Origin: an uncultured Bacteroidota bacterium
GTDB lineage: Bacteria; Bacteroidota; Bacteroidia; 2-12-FULL-35-15
DNA length: 7,835 nt
Assembly (NCBI GenBank): GCA_903881065.1
Contig: CAIRRW010000443.1
Location: 1 to 7,835, forward strand
Direction of reading: 5' to 3'
Of this stretch, positions 1 through 6,679 are shown in pieces. Numbering within the stretch: the first letter of the stretch is position 1; every line of letters begins with the position of its first letter. Under the pieces are notes generated by a model. The model saw only the letters and a list, made by a program, of their open reading frames with translations, was not told the DNA's origin and made no database searches. The translations under genes were made by a program, and so were the position numbers.

Positions 1-29
1 AAGACAAAAGAATGAGAGAAAAAGAAAAC

Positions 30-64
30 AAAAAAAATCCCGCCATTTCTCAACAACGATTTTT
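30..64 (-). terminator. possible weak terminator after the Fn3-like gene
   Basis: On the minus strand, about 20 bases after the stop codon of the 213-residue gene, AAAAATC (64-58) can pair with GATTTTT (39-33) around an 18-base loop, and the RNA then runs into eight U residues (complement of the A-run 30-37). The stem is A/T-rich and the loop is long, so the hairpin is weak. The U-run in the right place is the main support. No better hairpin is visible between the gene and the window edge. Confidence 0.3.
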
Positions 65-82
65 GAATTTTAATTTAAAGGA

Positions 83-724
83 TTAATGAATCGGAAATCC
101 ACCAAATGGGTCGCTCCAAACTCCATCACCCGAGGCATTATGCCCATACACTCTCCACCAAGTAGGCACACCTAATGTTTTAGGCGTTATTTCTCCACCT
201 TTGGAATTATCAAACGAAGTAGGGTTTGCAGGATAATACTTCGTTTCGTCCATTGTGCCTAAAGCATCTGTTGTTTCCATCACTTTAAAATCTTTTGCAA
301 ATTTTAAAGAATGCCAATGTGCATTTACTTTGCCGCTGTGCAAGCTCTGAACGGCCGAACAGCCAATCGTTTGTCCGCATATAGCAACATTTTTATTATG
401 CAAAGACATGGTTAAACTCAACCCTTTTAAAATTTCTGCATTGTTCGGATAAATTTCATTTGCCTTATCAACTCCCGAATTGTAGGATGAATCCAAATTA
501 GTTTCAGCAGTTTTTTTGGCAGTTATTGCTGCCGCCAATTGAGTTTCCAACGAAGTTACCAAATCAGAAGCTTTTGTAGCTAATGTTGTTTTTGTTGCAA
601 TATCAGCACCTTTTGCCTGAACATCCACATTTGTATCCGACTGAAATTTTTCTCCGGCTTCCTTGCCTTTTTTAATTTTTTCATCCAAGGTAAAACTCGG
701 ATCCATGTGAATTGCTTTTTCCAT
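83..724 (-). CDS. small protein with helical N-terminus and degenerate Fn3-like C-terminus (213 aa)
   Basis: The function is unknown. The N-terminal half (residues about 10-108) looks helical, with an Ala/Thr/Lys-rich stretch at 38-78 (TLATKASDLVTSLETQLAAA) that could form a coiled coil. The C-terminal part (about 130-213) has the spacing of a fibronectin type III fold. A tryptophan follows a short strand (KVNAHWHSL, 132-140), a Y/F-V strand follows (FKVMETTD), and the end is the characteristic WWRVYGHNASGDGVWSDP (189-206), which matches the F/G-strand pattern 'RVxAxNxxGxGxWSDP'. I recall a group of roughly 200-residue Bacteroidota proteins with this helix-plus-Fn3 layout, so I place it there by pattern, not by search. 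No signal peptide or membrane segment is visible. Two cysteines (C116, C122) lie at the domain junction. The ATG is preceded by an A-rich leader typical of the phylum. It stands alone behind a tandem repeat array. Confidence 0.75.
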   Translation of the reverse strand: MEKAIHMDPSFTLDEKIKKGKEAGEKFQSDTNVDVQAKGADIATKTTLATKASDLVTSLETQLAAAITAKKTAETNLDSSYNSGVDKANEIYPNNAEILKGLSLTMSLHNKNVAICGQTIGCSAVQSLHSGKVNAHWHSLKFAKDFKVMETTDALGTMDETKYYPANPTSFDNSKGGEITPKTLGVPTWWRVYGHNASGDGVWSDPFGGFPIH

Positions 725-827
725 TTTTTTGTTTTTTTAAGTTAATTATTATTTATTTATTGTTAAGTTATTGATATTTAATGCCGTATTCCTTTTATGT
801 TACTTACTAAGGCTAAAGGTTTTTGAC

Positions 828-1038
828 AAATACCTTTACGTTTTTCTGAAATACCTTTTAGTTTTTTCGAAAAACCTTTACGTTTTACCAAAATACCCTA
901 TTCGTTTTTCTCAAATACCTTTATGTTTTTCTGAAATACCTTTACGCTTTTCCAAAATACCTTTACGTTTTTCTCAAATACCTTTACGTTTTTTCAAAAT
1001 ACCTTTATGTTTTTCCGAAATACCTTTTAGGTTTTAGC
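828..1038. repeat. ten-copy 21-bp tandem repeat array
   Basis: Ten contiguous head-to-tail units occupy this stretch. On the plus strand the consensus is AAATACCTTTACG, then five T, then a variable three-base end (CTG, CTC, CCG, CCA or similar). Unit starts are 828, 849, 870, 891, 913, 934, 955, 976, 997 and 1018. All units are 21 bp except the fourth, which is 22 bp (CCCTATTCG variant). The most conserved part is AAATACCTTTA and the T-run; the three bases after the T-run vary from unit to unit. Twenty-one base pairs equal two turns of B-DNA, so all copies present the same face. The array starts 104 bp upstream of the 213-residue gene and abuts the A-tract of a terminator on its other side. 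Function is unknown: candidates are a protein-binding array, curved DNA, or a slippage-grown satellite. Confidence 0.93.
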
Positions 1039-1086
1039 AAAAAAAAAGACTGACACATTCTCAATCGGAATGTGTCAGTCTTTTTT
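1039..1086. terminator. bidirectional rho-independent terminator
   Basis: A perfect 13-bp stem, GACTGACACATTC (1048-1060) with GAATGTGTCAGTC (1068-1080), encloses a 7-base loop. A nine-A run (1039-1047) precedes it and a six-T run (1081-1086) follows, so either strand gives a hairpin followed by a U-run. On the minus strand it lies about 180 bases beyond the stop codon of the TPR membrane-protein gene and should end that transcript. On the plus strand it would stop anything transcribed through the 21-bp array. Confidence 0.88.
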
Positions 1087-1258
1087 ATTAGCACTCAAAT
1101 ATGTCTAGTTTAAAATCTTCTTTTCTCCTTTGTTGTACTTTTTTATTAGTTCTTATTATTTATCGTCCGCAATTAACCGCTTATAATTCAATAAATAGCT
1201 GACTAAAATCAGGTTTCTTACTTTTATTTTCCTCCTAACGCATCAGCTAATCGAACTA
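1087..1258. other. intergenic 3' region with no recognised feature
   Basis: These 172 bases separate the terminator from the stop codon of the TPR membrane-protein gene. They are A/T-rich, with pyrimidine-rich plus-strand stretches, and I see no open frame, RNA gene or convincing hairpin. They probably form the 3' untranslated region of that gene. Confidence 0.5.
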
Positions 1259-3190
1259 TCAATGTTTATTAAGTTCTTGCGCTTTCAGCCTGTCCGTCTT
1301 CGCTTCCTCTGTTCTGCCAAGTGCTTCTTTGGTCAAAGCGCTGTATTCCCAATACTGAAATACCGTAGCATTTAATGCAATCGCTTTCGTAAAATCGGCT
1401 AAAGCCAAATCAAACTGCTTATTGCCATAATATACCACCCCACGATTATAATAGGAAATATCCAAAGTAGGTTCAGCTTCTATCGCCTTATTATAATCAG
1501 CAATAGCCAAGTCGGGCTGCTGCCTATTGTAATAAATAACGCCCCTGTTCATATACGACAAAGCCGAACGAGGGTTCAATTCTATCGCCTTATTATAATC
1601 CGATAATGCAGCACTATCCTTTCCGAACGCTGCAAGTATGCGTCCTCTGTTATAATACGCATCTGCGTTAGAGGAACCGAGCTTCACCGCCATATCAAAA
1701 TCATTCAATGCCAGCGAGTCTTTCCCCAGGCTCGAATAACACGCTCCTCTATTAAAATAAACAAATTCCTTACTTGGGTCAATCTCCAACAACTTACTGA
1801 AATCAGCTATTGCCAACTCAAATTGTTTGTTTTTTTCGTACCAGTCACCCCTATGAAAATATCCTAAATAACAGCGTTGCGGGTCAATATTAATAGCATT
1901 TGTCCAAAGCGTTTCCGTATTAGTCCATACTTTTATTTGCCCATACGTTTGATGACCAAAAACCGCCGCTGCAATACCTATCACTATCACCAACGGATAT
2001 TTTAATGACGTAAGTTTGCCACTTTTATTGAAAGCTAAATTTACAATATGAGCTGCCATTAATAATAAACCAATATAGGAAAGGTAGCTGTAACGGTCTG
2101 CCATTATAGCATTGCCCACAGAAACAAACTGGAGTACCAGCATAATTGTTATAAGATAAAAAAGAGAACCAAATACTATCATCTTTTCTTTTCTGAAGAA
2201 CAAATAAACCATACCAAATAAACCTGCCACAATAAAAGGCGCGAGATAAACAATCACTGGCAGTGCCCTGTTATCACCCAGACTGGGATAAGCATAAAAT
2301 GCCGATAAATTAACAGGAGCAATTAGTTTAACCATATACATCAGCAACCCATACGAAGCAAACATAATCCGTTCGATAAAACTATACTCACTCATTGCCG
2401 ACAATATTTTGCCATTCTGCTGAATAGTAAAAGCAACAATACCTACACCCAGCGAAATAATAAAGAAAGGCAGCTTATTAATTATTGATAGTCGTTTCCA
2501 TAGCGGCAGTTTATCCTTGGATTCACTGTTGAAACAATCAATTAATAGCAGAACAATAGGAAAAACCACTGCCATTGCTTTGGAAAGGCAGGAAAGGATG
2601 AATAAAACAAGGGTAACTAAATACCATATACGTTTTTTTTGCTCGATAAATTTTAAATAAGATATAAGTCCGGCAAGGAAGAAAAATACATACAACACAT
2701 CCTTCCGTTCGCTCACCCATGTTACCGATTCTATGTGCATCGGATGTATACCAAAAAACAGCGAGACGATAGCTGCCATTAATAAATTTCGTTTGGTTAA
2801 AAGAAAAACAAACAGGAAAACAAGTATTGTATTTAATACATGTAACCATACATTCCAAAGATGATACCCCATTGGATTCAGCTTGCCTATTTTATAATTA
2901 TATGCCAAAGTAAGTATGGTAAGCGGGTGGTAATTGAGCGAAATAGGAGTATGAAAGATTTGATTAACAGGTATGGCATTATTAATAACCAACGGACTAG
3001 CAGTTACGTATTCCTGATCGTCCCACCTGTCAACGAAACCACATTTTAAAGAAGGATAAAAAACAATAAACGTGATGCAGGCAATAGAAATCACAATTAA
3101 CAGTACAAGCCAATTCTTATTCTCAACTGTAGGCGGCTTTATTTGGTTGGGAGATTTAAAACTGGTATTCTTTTGTTTGGCTTTATTCAT
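1259..3190 (-). CDS. polytopic membrane protein with C-terminal TPR array, TMTC/GT-C glycosyltransferase-like
   Basis: This is a 643-residue protein with two halves. Residues about 27-420 hold many hydrophobic segments (around 27-46, 117-131, 136-148, 165-178, 188-203, 205-218, 240-256, 312-331, 339-358, 367-385, 398-411). Residues about 441-610 hold five 34-residue tetratricopeptide repeats, each with the (Y/F)xxRGxxY...A(I/L)xD(F/Y)xKA pattern, followed by a partial sixth. The first lumenal/periplasmic loop carries DRWDDQEYV (54-62). The acidic pair D57-D58 after TM1 is the usual catalytic position in GT-C lipid-phosphate-sugar transferases. LNYHPLTILTLAYNY, the GYHLWNVWLH stretch, HPMHIESVTWVSERKDVL and LSKAMAVVFP resemble conserved blocks of animal TMTC O-mannosyltransferases. 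Protein glycosylation is therefore plausible but inferred; substrate and donor are unknown. The gene is monocistronic, between a terminator and a palindromic element. Confidence 0.85.
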   Translation of the reverse strand: MNKAKQKNTSFKSPNQIKPPTVENKNWLVLLIVISIACITFIVFYPSLKCGFVDRWDDQEYVTASPLVINNAIPVNQIFHTPISLNYHPLTILTLAYNYKIGKLNPMGYHLWNVWLHVLNTILVFLFVFLLTKRNLLMAAIVSLFFGIHPMHIESVTWVSERKDVLYVFFFLAGLISYLKFIEQKKRIWYLVTLVLFILSCLSKAMAVVFPIVLLLIDCFNSESKDKLPLWKRLSIINKLPFFIISLGVGIVAFTIQQNGKILSAMSEYSFIERIMFASYGLLMYMVKLIAPVNLSAFYAYPSLGDNRALPVIVYLAPFIVAGLFGMVYLFFRKEKMIVFGSLFYLITIMLVLQFVSVGNAIMADRYSYLSYIGLLLMAAHIVNLAFNKSGKLTSLKYPLVIVIGIAAAVFGHQTYGQIKVWTNTETLWTNAINIDPQRCYLGYFHRGDWYEKNKQFELAIADFSKLLEIDPSKEFVYFNRGACYSSLGKDSLALNDFDMAVKLGSSNADAYYNRGRILAAFGKDSAALSDYNKAIELNPRSALSYMNRGVIYYNRQQPDLAIADYNKAIEAEPTLDISYYNRGVVYYGNKQFDLALADFTKAIALNATVFQYWEYSALTKEALGRTEEAKTDRLKAQELNKH

Positions 3191-3209
3191 TGGTTTGAAT
3201 AATTAAAAT

Positions 3210-3217
3210 GAAAGATA
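3210..3217 (-). promoter_or_regulatory. candidate -7 element for the TPR membrane-protein gene
   Basis: The minus strand reads TATCTTTC here, one base short of the Bacteroidetes -7 consensus TAnnTTTG, and it ends 19 bases before the start codon at 3190. The expected -33 region falls in the palindromic element and offers only TCTG (3244-3241) at a slightly long distance. The call rests on one near-match. Confidence 0.3.
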
Positions 3218-3223
3218 AACGTT

Positions 3224-3310
3224 AGGGCTAAAGCCCTTTTCAGAGTGTTGGTTTAACCCCAGCCTTAAGGCTGGGGTTATTGAAAAGTAAGAATTGGCGG
3301 GCTTTAGCCC
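3224..3310. repeat. REP/MITE-like palindromic element
   Basis: This compact element contains three palindromes. GGGCTAAAGCCC at 3225-3236 and its exact reverse complement GGGCTTTAGCCC at 3299-3310 form terminal inverted repeats, and each can fold back on itself. Between them lies a perfect 26-bp palindrome (3254-3279) whose left arm is TAACCCCAGCCTT. The GC-rich content contrasts with the A/T-rich surroundings. No open frame is inside, so if mobile it would depend on a transposase elsewhere, as REP elements depend on RAYT (TnpA-REP) proteins. It sits between the ettA stop and the start of the TPR membrane-protein gene. It could affect the end of the ettA transcript, but the 26-bp palindrome is not followed by a T-run on either strand. 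Confidence 0.75.
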
Positions 3311-3349
3311 AATTTTAATATAAGCTTCAGGATAAAAACGCTAAACCAA

Positions 3350-5026
3350 TTATACGGTTAGCTTTTTATATCTAACTCGCTTTGGTTCCACATTTCCAAG
3401 GCGTTTCTTTTTATTCTCTTCATACTCCGAATATCCTCCTTCAAAATAATACACCTGCGAATTACCTTCAAAAGCAAGGATGTGAGTACAAACTCTATCT
3501 AAAAACCATCTGTCGTGAGAAATAATAACAGCACAACCTGCATAATCCTGTAATGCTTCCTCCAATGCACGCAGTGTGTTTACATCCAAATCGTTGGTTG
3601 GCTCATCCAGCAACAATACGTTCGCTTCTTTCTTCAATGTTAATGCAAGGTGCAAGCGATTACGTTCACCGCCAGATAATATTCCTGTTTTCTTCCCTTG
3701 ATCACTTCCATTGAAATTAAATTTGGACACGTATGCTCTTGAGTTCAATGTTTGTCCGCCAATTACAATGTTCTCATGACCACCAGTAAGTACTTCATAA
3801 ATTGTTTTATTAGGGTCAATCTCCGTATGGCTTTGATCTACATAAGCAATCTTCACTGTTGAGCCTACTTTAAATTCGCCTGTATCGGGCTTTTCTTCCC
3901 CCATAATCATTCTGAACAAAGTAGTTTTACCTGCACCATTAGGTCCAATAATACCAACAATACCGGCAGGAGGTAATTTAAAATTAAGGTGTTCATACAA
4001 TAATTTATCACCAAAGGCTTTCGATACTTCAATCGCTTCAATCACATCGTTACCCAATCGCGGACCATTAGGAATAAATAATTCCAGCTTCTCCTCTTTA
4101 TCTTTTACATCCTCGCCAAGCATTTTCTCATAATTCTGAAGACGTGCTTTTGATTTAGACTGGCGACCTTTAGCTCCCTGACGCACCCAATCCAACTCAC
4201 GCAACAATGTTTTCTGACGCTTACTTTCTGTTTTCTCTTCAGTAGCCAAGCGTTTTTGTTTCTGCTCCAACCAGTCCGAATAGTTACCTTTCCAAGGGAT
4301 ACCTTCACCTCTATCCAATTCCAAAATCCATCCGGCAACATTGTCAAGGAAGTACCTGTCGTGAGTTACAGCTATTACTGTACCTTTATAATTTTGTAGA
4401 TGCTGCTCCAACCAATCAACACTTTCTGCATCCAAATGGTTGGTAGGCTCATCAAGCAATAATATTTCCGGCTCCTGAATTAACAATCTACAAAGTGCTA
4501 CTCGTCTTCTCTCTCCTCCTGATAAGTTTTTTACTGACGCATCACTTTCCGGGCAACGCAATGCTTCCATTGCCTGTTCAAGTCTGTTATCAAGATTCCA
4601 TAAGTCAAACTGATCGATCAAATCCTGTAAATGCGCTTGACGATTAATTAATTTATCCATCTCCTCTGGGGTCATTTCCTCAGCAAATTTATTATTCACC
4701 GCCTCATACTCATTCAATATAGCCACATGTTCGGCAGCACCTTCTCGCACTATTTCAATCACTGTTTTTGTATCATCCAGCTGAGGTTCCTGTTCCAACA
4801 TCCCTATTTTATATCCGGGAGAGAAATGTATTTCTCCTTGATAATTTTTCTCTACACCTGCAATTATCTTCAACAATGTTGATTTTCCTGAACCATTCAA
4901 TCCAAGAATACCTATTTTAGCACCATAATAAAAAGATAAATAAATATCCTTTAATATTGTTTTACCCGCAGGCAATGTCCTGCTTACATTCACCATCGAA
5001 AATATTATCTGTCTGCCTTCGCTCAT
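3350..5026 (-). CDS. ettA: energy-dependent translational throttle protein EttA (ABC-F ATPase)
   Basis: EttA is a soluble ABC-F protein that binds the ribosomal E site and gates entry into elongation according to the ATP/ADP state. At 558 residues it matches the usual length (E. coli about 555), and much of it aligns with the E. coli protein as I recall it. ABC domain 1 has Walker A GLNGSGKST (42-50), signature LSGGE (168-172), Walker B ILLLDE (188-193, catalytic E193) and H222. The arm insertion is about 95-140. The interdomain linker (about 245-325) carries the basic WVRQGAKGRQSKSKAR (280-295). ABC domain 2 has Walker A GPNGAGKTT (361-369), LSGGE (450-454), Walker B VLLLDE (470-475, E475) and H504. 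All catalytic residues are intact. The end, EPKRVRYKK, is family-typical. The gene stands alone, with a terminator upstream separating it from the phosphohexomutase and a probable promoter of its own. Confidence 0.97.
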   Translation of the reverse strand: MSEGRQIIFSMVNVSRTLPAGKTILKDIYLSFYYGAKIGILGLNGSGKSTLLKIIAGVEKNYQGEIHFSPGYKIGMLEQEPQLDDTKTVIEIVREGAAEHVAILNEYEAVNNKFAEEMTPEEMDKLINRQAHLQDLIDQFDLWNLDNRLEQAMEALRCPESDASVKNLSGGERRRVALCRLLIQEPEILLLDEPTNHLDAESVDWLEQHLQNYKGTVIAVTHDRYFLDNVAGWILELDRGEGIPWKGNYSDWLEQKQKRLATEEKTESKRQKTLLRELDWVRQGAKGRQSKSKARLQNYEKMLGEDVKDKEEKLELFIPNGPRLGNDVIEAIEVSKAFGDKLLYEHLNFKLPPAGIVGIIGPNGAGKTTLFRMIMGEEKPDTGEFKVGSTVKIAYVDQSHTEIDPNKTIYEVLTGGHENIVIGGQTLNSRAYVSKFNFNGSDQGKKTGILSGGERNRLHLALTLKKEANVLLLDEPTNDLDVNTLRALEEALQDYAGCAVIISHDRWFLDRVCTHILAFEGNSQVYYFEGGYSEYEENKKKRLGNVEPKRVRYKKLTV

Positions 5027-5068
5027 CTTTTATATACTTTTATTGTTTTAATTCTATTTATAAGGCTG

Positions 5069-5076
5069 CAAATATC
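5069..5076 (-). promoter_or_regulatory. candidate -7 promoter element for ettA
   Basis: The minus strand reads GATATTTG followed by CAG, one mismatch from the Bacteroidetes TAnnTTTG consensus and similar to the perfect element in front of the phosphohexomutase gene. It lies 42 bases before the ettA start and downstream of the 5155-5192 terminator, where a separate promoter is needed. A T-rich stretch about 15-20 bases upstream is the only -33 candidate, and it is weak. Confidence 0.45.
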
Positions 5077-5154
5077 GCAAATTATTATAAAAACCTGCCC
5101 TTCTTTCTAAACTGAAATAAATTATTGAAGAACAGCCGAACAAATGCTTTACAA

Positions 5155-5192
5155 AACAAGAAAGTCCTGAATCTCTTCAGGACTTTCTTGTT
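5155..5192 (-). terminator. rho-independent-type terminator of the phosphohexomutase gene
   Basis: A perfect 17-bp stem, AACAAGAAAGTCCTGAA (5155-5171) with its complement at 5176-5192, closes on a four-base TCTC loop. It starts about 42 bases past the phosphohexomutase stop on the minus strand. The 3' arm ends in TTTCTTGTT and continues TTGT, giving a broken U-rich tail. It separates this gene from ettA. Confidence 0.85.
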
Positions 5193-5234
5193 CGCTTTAC
5201 TAATAAACGAAGGAACCTATAAACGAATTACAAC

Positions 5235-6641
5235 TTAACCCAATAACGTTTTTTCAGTTGCCTTTAATATTGCAAAAGCTTTCTCGGTTGTTTCAGCTTC
5301 GGCATAATTACGCAAAACAGGTTCAGTACCGGAAGCACGTATCATCATCCACTCATCGTTTCCAAAGAAATATTTCCATCCATCGACTGTTTCAACCCGC
5401 TCCACTTTGTATGGTCCAAAAGAAGTGTATTTATTGTTTTTGCAATTTTCTACAATTGCAACTTTCACTTCTTCCTTTAAATGCATATCACTGCGCTCGA
5501 ACTTAAATTCACCAACAATTTTATAAACTTCCTTAATCAGTTCATCAAGTGTTTTACCTGATTTAACCATATATTCCCAGATGGTAAGTCCCATCCAAAT
5601 GCCATCTCGCTCAGGTATATGTCCTTTTATTGCTATGCCCCCACTCTCTTCGCCACCAAGTAATACATCTTCATTAATCATTATGGCAGCAATATATTTA
5701 AATCCAATTTTAGTAACCTGATACTCCAAACCGTAATGTTCACACATCATTTTAACTCGTGGAGTTACCGAAAATGCATTCACCACTTTACCCGTCATTT
5801 TCTTTTGAGAAACCATATAATTAATCAGCAATAAAATGATGTGATGTGAATCCACGAATTCTCCTTTGCTATTGTAAAGCCCGATTCTGTCAGCATCTCC
5901 ATCGGTAGCTAGTCCACAATCAATGTCTCCGCTTTCAGAAATTAAAGTGGAAAAAGGTATCAGATTTTTATGAATAGGTTCAGGTGCCTGTCCTTCAAAA
6001 CCAGGATTATAATCGCAATGAAGAAAGGTAATATCTGGCAGAATTCTTCGCATTACGTTTTGCCCTGCGCCATACATCGCATCATAAGCAAAATTCATTT
6101 TAGTATTACGTATCGCATTCATGTCGAAATTCTTTTCTACATGATCTACGTACATTGTTTCCAAGTCAATGTATTCAATCATTCCCGCTTTTACAAAACC
6201 CTCAATAGAAAGTTTTTCAACATCCACATTATTTTTATCAGGGATAATATCTTCTACTTCCTGAACATGTTCCGGCAAGAGCGGTCCACCAAAACTTCCC
6301 TTTAATTTATATCCATTATATGAAGGAGGATTGTGAGATGCAGTGATGATAACGCCAAGCGAAGCACCTTTGTTCTTTGTCCCAAGTGAAACCATAGGAG
6401 TAGAAACAAAATCCTTTGCAAGAAATACTTTAATCCCAGCATTTGCAAACACTTTAGCAGTAGTTTCTGCAAATAATTCACCTGCAAATCTGCAATCATG
6501 ACCAACAACTACAGAAGGTTTCTCAAACTTATTCTTAACCCAGGCAGCGGTTGCAATTGTAACTCGAGCTACGTTATCAACTGTAAAATCTTTTGCAATG
6601 ATGGCTCTCCATCCGTCGGTTCCAAATTTAATTTTTGTCAT
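5235..6641 (-). CDS. alpha-D-phosphohexomutase (phosphoglucomutase/phosphomannomutase family)
   Basis: This cytoplasmic enzyme moves phosphate between C1 and C6 of a hexose phosphate through a phosphoserine and a bisphosphate intermediate. It feeds nucleotide-sugar or storage-polysaccharide synthesis. All four domains of the family are present in 468 residues. The N-terminal motif is GTDGWRA (7-13). The active-site loop is TASHNPPSYNGYK (100-112) with phosphoserine S102. The Mg-binding loop is DGDADR (247-252). The sugar-recognition loop is GEESGG (330-335). The phosphate-binding loop is RASGTEPVLRNY (435-446). The GTDGWRA start and the GEESGG loop fit the phosphoglucomutase/phosphomannomutase group better than GlmM, whose start is typically FGTDGIRG. 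Sequence alone does not settle glucose versus mannose, so I give no symbol. The gene lies 38 bases after mltG, with its own promoter-like element, and is closed by a strong hairpin. Confidence 0.95.
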   Translation of the reverse strand: MTKIKFGTDGWRAIIAKDFTVDNVARVTIATAAWVKNKFEKPSVVVGHDCRFAGELFAETTAKVFANAGIKVFLAKDFVSTPMVSLGTKNKGASLGVIITASHNPPSYNGYKLKGSFGGPLLPEHVQEVEDIIPDKNNVDVEKLSIEGFVKAGMIEYIDLETMYVDHVEKNFDMNAIRNTKMNFAYDAMYGAGQNVMRRILPDITFLHCDYNPGFEGQAPEPIHKNLIPFSTLISESGDIDCGLATDGDADRIGLYNSKGEFVDSHHIILLLINYMVSQKKMTGKVVNAFSVTPRVKMMCEHYGLEYQVTKIGFKYIAAIMINEDVLLGGEESGGIAIKGHIPERDGIWMGLTIWEYMVKSGKTLDELIKEVYKIVGEFKFERSDMHLKEEVKVAIVENCKNNKYTSFGPYKVERVETVDGWKYFFGNDEWMMIRASGTEPVLRNYAEAETTEKAFAILKATEKTLLG

Positions 6642-6660
6642 TTTTTATATTTTAAGAGTG

Positions 6661-6668
6661 CAAATATA
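6661..6668 (-). promoter_or_regulatory. Bacteroidetes-type -7 promoter element for the phosphohexomutase gene
   Basis: The minus strand reads TATATTTG followed by CAC, a perfect match to TAnnTTTG, the -7 element recognised by the Bacteroidetes primary sigma factor. It ends 19 bases before the start codon at 6641 and lies in the short gap after the mltG stop. No good TTTG is visible at the -33 distance, which falls inside the mltG 3' end. The phosphohexomutase may therefore be transcribed both by read-through from mltG and from its own start. Confidence 0.6.
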
Positions 6669-6679
6669 GAATATTTCCA

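Noticed and set aside
771..1037. Plus-strand open frame of 88 codons across the repeat array
   Set aside because: Almost all of it is translated repeat. It changes heptad register at the 22-bp unit, has an odd Phe/Pro/Leu composition and no recognisable domain. It opposes every other gene and is better explained by a stop-free repeat unit.
828..1038. CRISPR array
   Set aside because: The units are contiguous without unique spacers, the unit is only 21 bp, and no cas gene is in view.
2538..2858. Alternative minus-strand open frame inside the TPR membrane-protein gene
   Set aside because: It is a shadow of a gene with clear TPR and membrane-domain signatures and has no family features. The same holds for the plus-strand frame at 2861-3049.
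3254..3279. The 26-bp palindrome as the ettA terminator
   Set aside because: Neither strand has a T-run after the stem, and matching inverted repeats flank it, so a REP/MITE-like element explains it better. Partial terminator activity is not excluded.
4105..4347. Second minus-strand frame inside ettA, and the similar frame at 7078-7260 inside mltG
   Set aside because: Both lie out of frame within complete, well-conserved genes and show no start context or domain.
5970..6305. Plus-strand open frame inside the phosphohexomutase
   Set aside because: It is antisense to a gene with all four catalytic motifs intact and has no motifs of its own. The frames at 5258-5506, 6302-6508 and 6498-6683 are rejected for the same reason.
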